Part shown: positions 36,137 to 46,009 of the stretch, piece by piece
How positions within the stretch are numbered: position 1 is the first letter of the stretch
Layout: every line of letters starts with the position of its first letter
Assembly (NCBI GenBank): GCA_030528325.1
Contig: JAUMZD010000006.1
Span: 37,949 to 101,948, forward strand
Length of the DNA: 64,000 nt
Source of the DNA: Lautropia sp.
Lineage (GTDB): Bacteria; Pseudomonadota; Gammaproteobacteria; Burkholderiales; Burkholderiaceae_E
Direction of reading: 5' to 3'
Made by a program: the position numbers and the translations under genes
Notes under the pieces: generated by a model
The model's database searches: none
Seen by the model: the letters and a program-made list of their open reading frames with translations, nothing else
Told to the model about the DNA's origin: nothing

Positions 36137-37666
36137 TTGAAGGAACCAGCATTGAGGAATGCAGCGTCGACACATCGCATTATGTTGGCCAGCGTGATGC
36201 TGACATTGGGCATTGCAGGCTGCGGCGGTGAAAATGACAAGACGCACGAATCAGCCGCCATCAGCGCAGCCGAGCCGATCAATACCCCAGCGGACATCAC
36301 ATCTGAAAAGCAGCAACTGACCATTCTTGCCGAACCCGATATCGACGAGCTGATGACGAAAGCGTTGCCAAATACCGGCAACATCAACACATTCAGTCAG
36401 CAACAGGCGTCGGCGGATCTTGCTCATAGCGGCAGAAACATCTCCGCTACATCGAGCTATCGCCTGAAAGCACCCGCGCACCGGATGGTTTCCCCTGGCT
36501 CATACAGCATGGTGTCCTCCCAGGTTCACCGCCTTTACGGCCCGGGCATCTTTACCCAGAACGCACTGGGGAACACGATCATCGGCAGTGTCAGCGGCTA
36601 TGACCGGATCGTGTCCAACCGGTTCCGTGCCACCGTCAGCGGACATATCGCGAGCGTTCGCCTTTACTGGCAACCTGGCCGAGGCTACTCATCAGGTAGT
36701 GGCGGCAAGATCCGCCTTCGGCTGCTGCCGGATAATGGGGCCTCTCAACCCAACCTGAGAGCAACCCCACTTGCCACCGGCATGTTTCAGCCTGGCTGGG
36801 GGGCAACAAGCGCCGGGCGTCCCATTTTCAATGAAATCTATCTGAGCAGCCGTGCCCCCATCTCTGCCGGGCGCCTTTATCACCTGGTGATGGACAATGT
36901 CGATGGTGCCCCTCACCAGAATTACATCAGCAGCAACAATGTCGTGACGCATACCAGCAATGGTCGTCCAAGCCGCTGGGTCAGCCCCCAGGATTGGGGC
37001 ACACTGCTCGGCATGCGTCGCCAGTGGTCCAATCAGGCCTTCAACTGGTCCGACCTCACAGCGAACGGATCACGCAACAACTATTACACCCCTATCCTGC
37101 AGATCAGGCTCAGCAATGGTCGCAGTCAGGGCGTTGCCGACATGGAAGGTGGCAGCGTCGACCCGAAGCTGATCTTCACTGCCACCCGCAGCAAGCCCGT
37201 ACGTGAACGATTCACGCCCAGCAGCACAAAGCGCGTCACCGCCTTTTCGGTTGCGACGGCAGCAACCCACGGTGGGAGCATGCGCTGGCGGCTGATGGAT
37301 GGCAATACCGAGCTAGCAGCCGGACGTATCTGGCAGTCGAGCGCCAACTATCGTTCACTGAAAAGCAATGCCGGATATCGGGTTGGCGGAACCCGCTGGT
37401 ACGACGTGGAGATTCCAGGAGGGAAAACGATCACACTGCAAGCACGGCGTTCCTATGATCTGGAATTTCATCCCGAAGGAAACAGCCAATGGAAATTTGC
37501 AGATCATCGCAATGGTTCACACCACGGCTTCACCTGGCCCGCTGCCTTCACCGAATCACGCGCCCAGCATCGCCAGAATGGAACCTGGAGAGACAGCTAT
37601 CACTGGAACTACTGGCATTCACGCAATGATTCGAACTGGCCTGTCGTGCTGCATCTTGCACCCTGA
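36137..37666 (+). CDS. Novel lipoprotein with two beta-sandwich-like domains, paralogue 2
   Basis: A 509-residue paralogue of the preceding protein, aligning over the whole two-domain region (RLYGPGIFTQNALGNTI, DMEGGSVDPKL, RERFTPSSTKR, WPVVLHLAP). The linker is shorter and less Pro-rich. The start is a TTG at 36137, supported by AGGAGG at 36123-36128 with 8 nt spacing. The N-terminus MKEPALRN...HRIML then runs into a hydrophobic stretch and a lipobox (LGIAGC). Shared SISSNN- and HRNG-type motifs suggest the same ligand. No known catalytic motif is visible. The gene ends at a bidirectional hairpin. Confidence 0.8.
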   Translation: MKEPALRNAASTHRIMLASVMLTLGIAGCGGENDKTHESAAISAAEPINTPADITSEKQQLTILAEPDIDELMTKALPNTGNINTFSQQQASADLAHSGRNISATSSYRLKAPAHRMVSPGSYSMVSSQVHRLYGPGIFTQNALGNTIIGSVSGYDRIVSNRFRATVSGHIASVRLYWQPGRGYSSGSGGKIRLRLLPDNGASQPNLRATPLATGMFQPGWGATSAGRPIFNEIYLSSRAPISAGRLYHLVMDNVDGAPHQNYISSNNVVTHTSNGRPSRWVSPQDWGTLLGMRRQWSNQAFNWSDLTANGSRNNYYTPILQIRLSNGRSQGVADMEGGSVDPKLIFTATRSKPVRERFTPSSTKRVTAFSVATAATHGGSMRWRLMDGNTELAAGRIWQSSANYRSLKSNAGYRVGGTRWYDVEIPGGKTITLQARRSYDLEFHPEGNSQWKFADHRNGSHHGFTWPAAFTESRAQHRQNGTWRDSYHWNYWHSRNDSNWPVVLHLAP

Positions 37667-37688
37667 GTCATTGACTGCATGACAGTAA

Positions 37689-37724
37689 ACGCTCGCATCA
37701 ACCGCTTACAGTTGATGCGGGCGT
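37689..37724. terminator. Bidirectional hairpin between convergent genes
   Basis: ACGCTCGCATCAAC (37689-37702) pairs with GTTGATGCGGGCGT (37711-37724), a 14-bp stem with one G-T wobble and an 8-nt loop. It lies between the stops of lipoprotein 2 and the PIG-L deacetylase; the T-run is absent on both strands. Confidence 0.6.
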
Positions 37725-37735
37725 GATCGGAATCG

Positions 37736-38401
37736 TCAACGAAGAATCAGACGCGGCACATCGAAAAGCTCTGCCAGCGGCTGGGCAATCTGGGTACCCC
37801 GAACTTTCGCCAGCGCACGCACATAGTCCGCACTGACATAGCTTCTGCCTGCCTGCGAGTCATAGCACTGCAAGGCATCCACCTTCCTGTCGAGCTCCTC
37901 CTCGGACAGCGTCACGAAACAGCGTGCTGTAAACGCCGTATTGTTCCACGGCACCTCATAAGCGAGCATCGTTGCACGCTTGAAGGCCCGGAATCCCTCA
38001 TCCGCCACCGTCTTGTGATCCTGATGAGTGTCCGTTGCACTGGGCAGAAACACCATATCCGGCTGATAACGCCGATTCAGCTGAATCATCGTATCCAGCA
38101 GGCGCTGGCGATTCTCTGGAAATGTTCGTACCTTGAAATCCAGCACGATGCTGTCTTCATCAGCGATGCCGAGTTTCGCCGTGGCACGCCGGTTTTCCTT
38201 CCGGAGGATATCGCGTGGAAATCCTTCAGGTACGGAATCTTCCGCAGCGGAAAACGCCACACTGATGACCCGATGACCACGCGCAACCAGTTTGGCTATC
38301 GTGCCACCACAGCCCAACTCACCATCATCGGTGTGGGGAGCCAATACAAGCACGATAGCCTTGCGGCCACCTTCTCCGTCCACAAGCAATTCTGTCATCA
38401 T
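37736..38401 (-). CDS. PIG-L/LmbE family deacetylase
   Basis: A 221-residue protein. The zinc site motif reads LAPHTDDGELGCGGT near residue 20, and a later HQDH (TDTHQDH) completes the metal ligands. The family N-deacetylates GlcNAc-type sugars (MshB, PIG-L, BshB). The start is one of two adjacent ATGs at 38401/38398, just after the stop of the glycosyltransferase gene upstream on the same strand (4-bp gap), so the two are co-transcribed. It may deacetylate a lipid- or UDP-linked acetamido sugar in block 3. Confidence 0.85.
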   Translation of the reverse strand: MMTELLVDGEGGRKAIVLVLAPHTDDGELGCGGTIAKLVARGHRVISVAFSAAEDSVPEGFPRDILRKENRRATAKLGIADEDSIVLDFKVRTFPENRQRLLDTMIQLNRRYQPDMVFLPSATDTHQDHKTVADEGFRAFKRATMLAYEVPWNNTAFTARCFVTLSEEELDRKVDALQCYDSQAGRSYVSADYVRALAKVRGTQIAQPLAELFDVPRLILR

Positions 38402-38405
38402 CGTT

Positions 38406-39647
38406 TCACCGAGTTTTCCGGGTTTTAGATCCGGCCAGACCCTGCAGGACATCCATCACCAGGCCCGCCGAACGCTCTCGTGAGAAATCACTGGACGCAC
38501 TCAATGCCCTTGCTCCCAGCTCCCGGCACAAGCCAGGGTCATCGGCAAGTCGTCGGATGGCATCGGCCATCTCCTGCGGGTTTTCCGGCAGCACATTCAG
38601 TCCGAAACCATATTCATCCACCAGACCTGTCGCCTCTCCCTTCGGCAGGCTCATGATCACCGGCTTGCCGGTGGCCAATGCCTCGAAGGTCTTGGACGAA
38701 ATCGTCGCCTTGAACAACGGCCGATCTTTCATCATGACGAGCGCGGCATCCAGCAGGTTCCATGCAGCCGGCATCTCCGTCTGGGAGAAGGCAGGCAACA
38801 ACCGGACATTCTTCAACCCCTGGCGCTCGATCGACTGGGCGATGCTCTCATATTCGGCACCAGCACCCGCCAGCAGGATCACGATGTCATCACGATCTCG
38901 CAACAATGCTCCCGCTTCGACAGCGGTCTCGTTCCCTGCGCCCATGCCAATGGTACCGAAATACCCCACCACGAACTTGCCCCTCAGATCGAAACGATCC
39001 AGCAGCGTCTCATCCTTCGGCGCCGGCTTGAACCGAACCGTATCGGCGCCATTGCGAACGACGACAACCTTCGCGGGATCGATGCCGCGATCAACCAGAT
39101 CCTGCCTCAGACCCTTCGTGACCGCAATGACCCGATCTGCCGCACGATACATGCTCATCTCCATCCAGTACAGGATGCGGATGATCAGGCCTTCCTTCAT
39201 GGCTCCGACTGCCACAATCGAAGCTGGCCACAGATCCCGTAGCTCGAAGACCCAGGGCAAGCGACGGATGCGGGATACCAACCAGCCGGCGACCGCACAG
39301 AAGAACTGCGGTGAGGTCGTCATCAGAACATCGGGACGGGGCTGAAACATGGCGGTGACGCCCCCACTGAGCATGAAGGACACATAGTCGAGAATCCGCT
39401 TGATGAACCCTTCGTTGGCAGCGATGTAGCTCTTGACCCGGATGACGTGAACCCCCTCCATCATCTCGACGGCGTACCAGCGATTCCTGTAGCCAGACAG
39501 GGGCTTACCCTCCGGGAAATTAGGCGCCGTTGTGATGACGGTGACCTCATGGCCATCCCTCACCCAACGGGAAACATGCTCCCACGTTCTCATGGCCGGC
39601 ACATTGCGCTCGGGAGGAAAATTGTCCGACAGAAAGAGAATCTTCAA
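38406..39647 (-). CDS. Glycosyltransferase family 4 (WbuB/WlbH-like)
   Basis: A 413-residue GT4 enzyme. The N-terminal part MKILFLSDNFPPERNVPA, TWEHVSRW and TTAPNFPEGKPLSGY is typical of the WbuB/WcaI-like subfamily. The donor side includes VVVVRNGADTVRF, VGYFGTIGMGAGNETAVEA, and SKTFEALATGKPVIM. Members add acetamido sugars to lipid-linked chains. It lies 131 bp after the WbpI-like epimerase and 4 bp before the PIG-L deacetylase in one leftward operon. Confidence 0.87.
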   Translation of the reverse strand: MKILFLSDNFPPERNVPAMRTWEHVSRWVRDGHEVTVITTAPNFPEGKPLSGYRNRWYAVEMMEGVHVIRVKSYIAANEGFIKRILDYVSFMLSGGVTAMFQPRPDVLMTTSPQFFCAVAGWLVSRIRRLPWVFELRDLWPASIVAVGAMKEGLIIRILYWMEMSMYRAADRVIAVTKGLRQDLVDRGIDPAKVVVVRNGADTVRFKPAPKDETLLDRFDLRGKFVVGYFGTIGMGAGNETAVEAGALLRDRDDIVILLAGAGAEYESIAQSIERQGLKNVRLLPAFSQTEMPAAWNLLDAALVMMKDRPLFKATISSKTFEALATGKPVIMSLPKGEATGLVDEYGFGLNVLPENPQEMADAIRRLADDPGLCRELGARALSASSDFSRERSAGLVMDVLQGLAGSKTRKTR

Positions 39648-39778
39648 ACACGGCTCCCAGGATGATTGGCATCGACATGTCAGGCAAGCACTGCGTACCC
39701 TCGGGCGGCAAAGCCCAACCGACCCGAGCAGATCAAAGCAGGTTCAAGCGCGAACTTGCCCGTTCCACAGACAAATTT

Positions 39779-40885
39779 TTAACGTTTGAAGGCCATGTGT
39801 CGCATTTTAACCAAAGCCTCTGCTATTTTGATACCGGCATCGCCCTGTCCGTAATGCTCGGTATCATCGCCCCGGGAGTCAACCCGAGACAGGCAGATAT
39901 CCTTGAATCGCCCGGCATCGTCGAGCGGGGCCAACACGTTCCAACCAGAATCCACCAGCTCCATCCACTCGGTCTCGTCTCTGAACGTGACACAGGCAAC
40001 CTTGTGGAAGAAGGCCTCCCGCTGCACCCCGCCAGAGTCGGTTACGATCAGGGCAGCCGCCCGCTCCAGCCTCACCATGTCGATATAGCCGACCGGGTCC
40101 ACGATGTGAAAATTTGCCGATTTGGCACAAAAGCCCAGAGCCTCCACCCGCGCCCGGGTTCGGGGATGCAACGGGAGAATGACGGGCAGATGCCTGGCCA
40201 GCAGATCCAGCCCTTCCATCAGCGTCTGCAACCGTTTCGGATCGTCCGTGTTGTTGGCACGGTGAACCGTACACAGCACGAACTCCCCCGGCTTGACGCC
40301 GAAGGTTTCGATCGCCAAGGAGCGGCGCTCGGCCACAGCTGCCATTTGCAGGGCACAGTCATACATGACATCGCCCACCTGCATGACGTTGGGCCCACTG
40401 ATTCCTTCACGAAGCAGATTGGCCGTCGACACATCCGTCACCGAGAAATGCACATCCGTGACGTGGTCGGTCAGAACCCGGTTGATTTCCTCGGGCATCC
40501 GGTTGAAGGAACGCAGACCCGCTTCGACATGCGCCAGTGGCAAGTGAATCTTTGCAGCAGCCAGCGCACCAGCCAGCGTGCTGTTCGTATCACCGTAGAC
40601 CACCACCACATCAGGCTTCTCGGCAAGATAGAGGTTTTCAAGGCCTTCCAGCATCCGCCCCGTCATGGCGCCATGACCACTGACGGCAATATTCAGATTG
40701 AATGCGGGATCAGGGATTCCCAGCTCCTCGAAAAAGATGTCGGACATGCCACGGTCGTAATGCTGCCCGGTATGAACGATTTGGTGCTGGACATCAGGGT
40801 ACTTGTCGAGAGCCTGATTGACGATGGCAGCCTTCACAAATTGAGGACGGGCCCCGACGACAGAAAAGATGCGTTGTTTCGACAT
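39779..40885 (-). CDS. wbpI: UDP-GlcNAc3NAcA 2-epimerase, WbpI/WlbD-like
   Basis: A 368-residue epimerase. It begins VVGARPQFVKAA, the N-terminal form seen in WbpI/WlbD rather than the GTRPE form of WecB. Shared family motifs are VVYGDTNSTLAGALAA, HVEAGLRSFNRMPEEINR, VHRANNTDD, LHPRTRAR and TDSGGVQREAF. It would convert UDP-GlcNAc3NAcA to UDP-ManNAc3NAcA, the last step of the pathway whose WbpB, E and D steps are encoded elsewhere in the window. It leads a leftward operon with a GT4 and a PIG-L deacetylase. The gap to 41013 is AT-rich near 40918-40930 (TATATT on the minus strand), a possible promoter. Confidence 0.82.
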   Translation of the reverse strand: MSKQRIFSVVGARPQFVKAAIVNQALDKYPDVQHQIVHTGQHYDRGMSDIFFEELGIPDPAFNLNIAVSGHGAMTGRMLEGLENLYLAEKPDVVVVYGDTNSTLAGALAAAKIHLPLAHVEAGLRSFNRMPEEINRVLTDHVTDVHFSVTDVSTANLLREGISGPNVMQVGDVMYDCALQMAAVAERRSLAIETFGVKPGEFVLCTVHRANNTDDPKRLQTLMEGLDLLARHLPVILPLHPRTRARVEALGFCAKSANFHIVDPVGYIDMVRLERAAALIVTDSGGVQREAFFHKVACVTFRDETEWMELVDSGWNVLAPLDDAGRFKDICLSRVDSRGDDTEHYGQGDAGIKIAEALVKMRHMAFKR

Positions 40886-41013
40886 GGCGCGACAGCTCTC
40901 GGATAGTCAATAATCAAGCGTCAAATATAGTGTGCTTTGAGCTGCAGCGCACAAAAATATCAGCCTGCCCGGCGGAATTCCCCCTCCCGCCGCGCCACCG
41001 TGGCAGGCAGACC

Positions 41014-42924
41014 TCAGGGAACCTTCCAACTGAATAGTTGATGGTCTGAGCCAAAATAGATCCGCCCATCAATGTAAGAACCGCCGACACTGATCGGCAC
41101 CGGTGAACGCGCCACAGGCCGTATGCCGTGCTGCTGCGTATCCACGACGGCAATGCCTCTATCGAGCAGCACATACACCACCGCCTCACGTTCCGGTGAT
41201 GCAGGCACCGGCACAAAAGCCTGCGTTCCCTGAGCAAAGACCGACGGGCCGAGCCGGGAACCAAATTCATGCCGCGCCACGATCTGGCGGCGCTTCACAT
41301 CAAGGACAAACAGGGTCGTACTGTCTGCCAGACCATACACATACCCGTCTGACGCCCGAACAAGATCCGTGATGGTTCCGGCCTCCGGCACTGGCTGCGT
41401 TTTCCAGATCACCTGCCGGCGATCAGGATCGAGCAGGTAAAGATAGGCAGCATCTTCTGGGTTGCCGACACCTCCCGTACCGGGCTTGACCGTCGTGCCG
41501 CCCAGGATCAGGCCATCCGGCAAGGCCAGCATCGTCTGAGTTGCCTGACGGGGGATCAGACGATCATGAGGCACGGTGAATGCCTCACTCAGCTTGCGAT
41601 CCCAGAAAATGAGCCCTCCACCGGTCAGTCCGTAGTCTGGGGTACCCGCCATCACCAGCAGGCTCCCATCCGCCCGGGACACAAGAGCATGAGGCCGGTT
41701 GACAACCGGTGTGGCCGACAGAAGCCGTTCGTAGGCAAGTTCTCCGGCCCTCTTCGCCTCGAACAGCGCACCATCCGGATAGGCTGCCACATAAAGCTGC
41801 TCCCCAAGGGACATCATGATGTTCGGCTGTCGGGGAAAACGCCGACTGTCGAAACGCTGTGCTGCCGGGTGATACAGAAAGGTGTGCATCGGAAAGCGGG
41901 TACCACCGCATACCTGTCCGCCAGCTGCAACACACACCACGGTCAGGAAGGCACCTCTGGTTTCATAGCGAAACCTGGCTCGGTGCACCGTCCCCCCCGG
42001 CAAGCGCGTCTCCAGACTGCGCTGTTCGAGGTCGAAAGACGACAGTATCCGGCCCGAAGGAAACTGTGTGTGCATCAGGTTCTGGGCACCCGCCGGCATG
42101 GCGGATTCTGGCAGTCTGGCATCAGCAGGCAAGACGTGAATCTTCCCTCCCGAGAGCAGAAACTGCTGCTCCCCATGCCTGGCGAACACGCTGCCACCGG
42201 CAGACTGTACAACCTCAGCCCGGCCTGTCCGCCGTTGCCTCGACGGTATCAGCGATCGTACCAACCCCCTCTGCGGATTCAATGCATACAGTTGGGAGGC
42301 AGCGATCCCGACACCAACATATATCCAGCCATGCCGGTCTGCTGCAATGGAGCGCGGATACTGCGCCCATCGCTCGCGGGCAAGGGGGCCATGCACCTGC
42401 AGCTGCTGGCTGCTCGGGTCGAACATCAGGACATGATTGTCGGGATAGGTCGCTGCCCAGACACGCCCCTGACCATCTTCGGTGAGGCTCATGGCAGAAG
42501 CTGGAACCGTTTTCTGCCAGAACGAAAAGCGGCGTTCAACTACATCGAACTCGACGAAATGACCATTGAACAGCGTATAGAAACGATTACGCGAAGAGAG
42601 CAACACGGCCGATGGCTCTTCACCGCCTACCGGAAAAGGGGTGTCGAACTGCTGGGATAAGCCACTCTCGGCATCAACCATCAGCAGTGCATAACCCCCC
42701 CGATAATCCTGCAGCCAGCTGAGCACCACGTCGCGCCCGTCCGTATCGACGGTTGAAACGATACCCCGAGATTGCGCAACGGGCGTAGGAACACCATGGG
42801 ATCTAAAGCCATGGCTGACCGCTTTCCCCTCCTCCCAAGCCGTCTGGGCGGTCTGAAGGGCCAGAACGGGAGAGGCTGGCACAAACAGCGCTGCCGCCAG
42901 AATCAACACCAACGAGAGCTGCAT
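41014..42924 (-). CDS. Secreted beta-propeller protein of unknown function
   Basis: A 636-residue protein. A clear signal peptide follows the start (MQLSLVLILAAALFVPASPV, then LALQT). The rest is a long series of WD/YVTN/SMP-30-like repeats, such as TEDGQGRVWAATYPDNHVLM, DRHGWIYVGVG, SRADGSLLVMAGT and LVRASDGYVYGLAD, suggesting two beta-propellers of six or seven blades. I choose the ATG at 42924 because AGGGAG lies 8 nt upstream; an ATG ten codons earlier lacks this. It is a single-gene unit at the edge of the polysaccharide locus. Enzymatic function is not evident. Confidence 0.72.
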   Translation of the reverse strand: MQLSLVLILAAALFVPASPVLALQTAQTAWEEGKAVSHGFRSHGVPTPVAQSRGIVSTVDTDGRDVVLSWLQDYRGGYALLMVDAESGLSQQFDTPFPVGGEEPSAVLLSSRNRFYTLFNGHFVEFDVVERRFSFWQKTVPASAMSLTEDGQGRVWAATYPDNHVLMFDPSSQQLQVHGPLARERWAQYPRSIAADRHGWIYVGVGIAASQLYALNPQRGLVRSLIPSRQRRTGRAEVVQSAGGSVFARHGEQQFLLSGGKIHVLPADARLPESAMPAGAQNLMHTQFPSGRILSSFDLEQRSLETRLPGGTVHRARFRYETRGAFLTVVCVAAGGQVCGGTRFPMHTFLYHPAAQRFDSRRFPRQPNIMMSLGEQLYVAAYPDGALFEAKRAGELAYERLLSATPVVNRPHALVSRADGSLLVMAGTPDYGLTGGGLIFWDRKLSEAFTVPHDRLIPRQATQTMLALPDGLILGGTTVKPGTGGVGNPEDAAYLYLLDPDRRQVIWKTQPVPEAGTITDLVRASDGYVYGLADSTTLFVLDVKRRQIVARHEFGSRLGPSVFAQGTQAFVPVPASPEREAVVYVLLDRGIAVVDTQQHGIRPVARSPVPISVGGSYIDGRIYFGSDHQLFSWKVP

Positions 42925-43047
42925 CAGAGCATCTCCCTGAACGAACACACGCATGACAGTCTAGTCGCTGCCCCCTGTCAGCGACCATGCGGCTCACAGC
43001 TCAATGACAAAGCGACCGACTCGCTTACAAACCTGCGAATGCCTGTG

Positions 43048-44136
43048 TCAGGCAAGAAAATATACCCACTGTGCCGAAATGGACTCCGTCGGCATCCGCT
43101 TGAAGCCCCCCTTGGCATAGCGGGCCCAACGCCCCAGTACGTAAGAGAGCGCCAGATCCGCTCGGGCGCTGGCGTCGGCCTCTTCAGGCAGACCTCCCTG
43201 CGCAACGGCTTGGCGATAACATTGTTTCAACGATAATTCGAGACGATCGATCAGCTGGTTGATGCGCAATTGCAAACGATCATCTTCGTTGATCAGTGCA
43301 TCGCCGACCAGAACCCGGGTCATGCCCGGATTCCGCTCGGCAAAGGTCAGCAACAGATTCAACACCTGCTGAACCTGGGTCAGCGCATTCTCCTCGTCAC
43401 GGGTGATCTGGTTGATCAGCCCGAACAGCGTCGATTCGATGAACTCGATCAGCCCCTCGAACATCTGGGCCTTGCTGGCGAAGTGACGATACAGCGCCGC
43501 CTCGGAAACGGAGAGCCTGGCGGCCAGCGCAGCGGTCGTCACCCGCTCCCCCCTGGGCTGCTCGAGCATTTCGGCCAGCGCCTGCAGGATCTGAAGGCGG
43601 CGCTCGCCCGGTTTCGGCCGCTTTCGCGTCCTGGCCGGCCTGGCCGGCACATCAGGCACGACAGCGGCGGCCGACACGGCAGGCGCCTCCGAGCCGACCG
43701 GATCCATCTCCGAGCCAACGGCACCCACCGCTGGCGGCATCGACGGATCAGCCACGATCCCGTCAGCGCCCACTGCCGGTGATGCTTGAGAGGTCGCCGC
43801 ACCCGCAGCAGCTGATGCTGCAGATGCAGCCGCCCCCCGGGCAGCGGCAACCCCGGGGACAGCGGCCTCTGCCATCATCGTGGGAGACAGATCTGCCCCC
43901 AGCGTGGCAGGCTGAGCCGCGCCTTCCGGCACATCCACCACTTCGGACAGCAGCGGCACCTCGTCCTCGGCATCCAGCCCGGCGTCCGCCTGATGCGTGC
44001 CCGCCGTGCCTTTGCCTGACAGCGAATCGTCATCAGGCTGATCCCCTACCGGCGCAGCCGAAGCCCCGCCCGGCCGTGAAGGATCAGCGGGGGCAACAGC
44101 AGCGTCAGAAAGTTGGGGATCGACAGAATCGTTCAT
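43048..44136 (-). CDS. slmA: SlmA-type TetR-fold nucleoid occlusion factor with long N-terminal extension
   Basis: A 362-residue protein. From about residue 172 (KPGERRLQILQALAEML) it matches SlmA: a TetR-type helix-turn-helix (VTTAALAARLSVSEAALYRH) and the SlmA helical domain (QMFEGLIEFIESTLFGL, NQITRDEENAL). SlmA binds SBS sites and blocks FtsZ ring formation over the nucleoid. The first ~170 residues form an Ala/Pro/Asp-rich low-complexity tail absent from typical SlmA (about 200 residues). The ATG at 44136 has no rival SD-linked start near the HTH, but an internal start cannot be ruled out. argB lies 147 bp upstream, a common neighbour. Confidence 0.85.
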   Translation of the reverse strand: MNDSVDPQLSDAAVAPADPSRPGGASAAPVGDQPDDDSLSGKGTAGTHQADAGLDAEDEVPLLSEVVDVPEGAAQPATLGADLSPTMMAEAAVPGVAAARGAAASAASAAAGAATSQASPAVGADGIVADPSMPPAVGAVGSEMDPVGSEAPAVSAAAVVPDVPARPARTRKRPKPGERRLQILQALAEMLEQPRGERVTTAALAARLSVSEAALYRHFASKAQMFEGLIEFIESTLFGLINQITRDEENALTQVQQVLNLLLTFAERNPGMTRVLVGDALINEDDRLQLRINQLIDRLELSLKQCYRQAVAQGGLPEEADASARADLALSYVLGRWARYAKGGFKRMPTESISAQWVYFLA

Positions 44137-44283
44137 TTGCGGTCAGGTAGTGCAGGGGGCCACCGCCCTGGCGAACAAATGAAGTGATTGCTCGCAACCG
44201 GTGCCCTACATTGTAGCCGGCCCGACAGGCCCTGATGTGCGCGTGACTGTTGTGCCAGCGCATCATCCACCGTGCGACACGCG

Positions 44284-45243
<960 letters not shown>

Positions 45244-45377
45244 CTAGCAGCGCATATCCCCCTGAAAACCGGTGTCAAGCCGACTGCTGTTGTGAACTTG
45301 TCTGCTGCGCTCAGCGCGTCGGCAGGCCATCGGCCCAACCCGCACGCATCACAGCAGGCTGCATGACTCGGCAGCAT

Positions 45378-45399
45378 CCGTTCCGGTAGCCCGGAACGG
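45378..45399. terminator. Perfect hairpin downstream of the membrane-protein gene
   Basis: CCGTTCCGG (45378-45386) and CCGGAACGG (45391-45399) form a 9-bp stem with a TAGC loop, 17 bp past the stop of the minus-strand gene 45416-45838. No T-run follows, so termination is uncertain. Confidence 0.45.
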
Positions 45400-45415
45400 G
45401 GCATCACACAAAGGA

Positions 45416-45838
45416 TCAGCCGCGGGAATTGAACAATGCCCTGGCGGCAGGCACGGTATCGGACGGAGCATCGCCCGAAGCCTCCACGGGTGCCTCGACC
45501 GGGGAGACCTTCAGGCCCAGCAGCCTGGCCAGCCACGGGCCGGCGAAATACGCCAGATACGGCCACATCAGCGTATTGACCACATCCTTGAGCGAGCCCA
45601 GCCAGTGCGGGCTGCGGCCGCCGCTCAGGCGATTGGCCGCGTCGAAGAACTCGCCCAGCAGGCAGAAGGCCGTCGTCAGCATCAGCGCGTGGCGAAAACG
45701 CCCCTTCCCCCGGAAGACCGTGGCAAAGCCCAGAAACAGGAACAGGCCAAAATGAACATGCAGCGCATCCCGCTGCATGTGAGAAATCCCTTCCACCGTG
45801 TTCTTGAACACCTGGAAGACCGTCAAGACGAAATCCAT
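45416..45838 (-). CDS. Small VanZ-like membrane protein, unknown function
   Basis: A 140-residue protein with three or four hydrophobic segments (VHFGLFLFLGFATVF, LMLTTAFCLLGEFFDAANRL, WPYLAYFAGPWLARLLGL) and a charged, Pro/Ala-rich C-terminal tail. The HVHFGLFLFLGF and EFFDAANRLSGGRSPHW stretches recall VanZ-like proteins. I start at the ATG at 45838 (MDFVLTVFQV), with AGGGGG about 10 nt upstream; eight further residues upstream are in frame. It stands alone between the argB and GGDEF/EAL genes. No function is assigned. Confidence 0.65.
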   Translation of the reverse strand: MDFVLTVFQVFKNTVEGISHMQRDALHVHFGLFLFLGFATVFRGKGRFRHALMLTTAFCLLGEFFDAANRLSGGRSPHWLGSLKDVVNTLMWPYLAYFAGPWLARLLGLKVSPVEAPVEASGDAPSDTVPAARALFNSRG

Positions 45839-46009
45839 GAGCAGCACGCCCCCTGCGGGCAATCAGTGAAGGCCGATACTAACGGCAGCACACACGGCGC
45901 ACCGGAAAACCCGGTCGCAGCGGGGGCTTATCGGAAGCACCCTGTTGCATCCTGCTTGCGTACGGCAACATCCCGTCGACAGAAGGACATGCTGACAGAG
46001 AGCCTAGGC

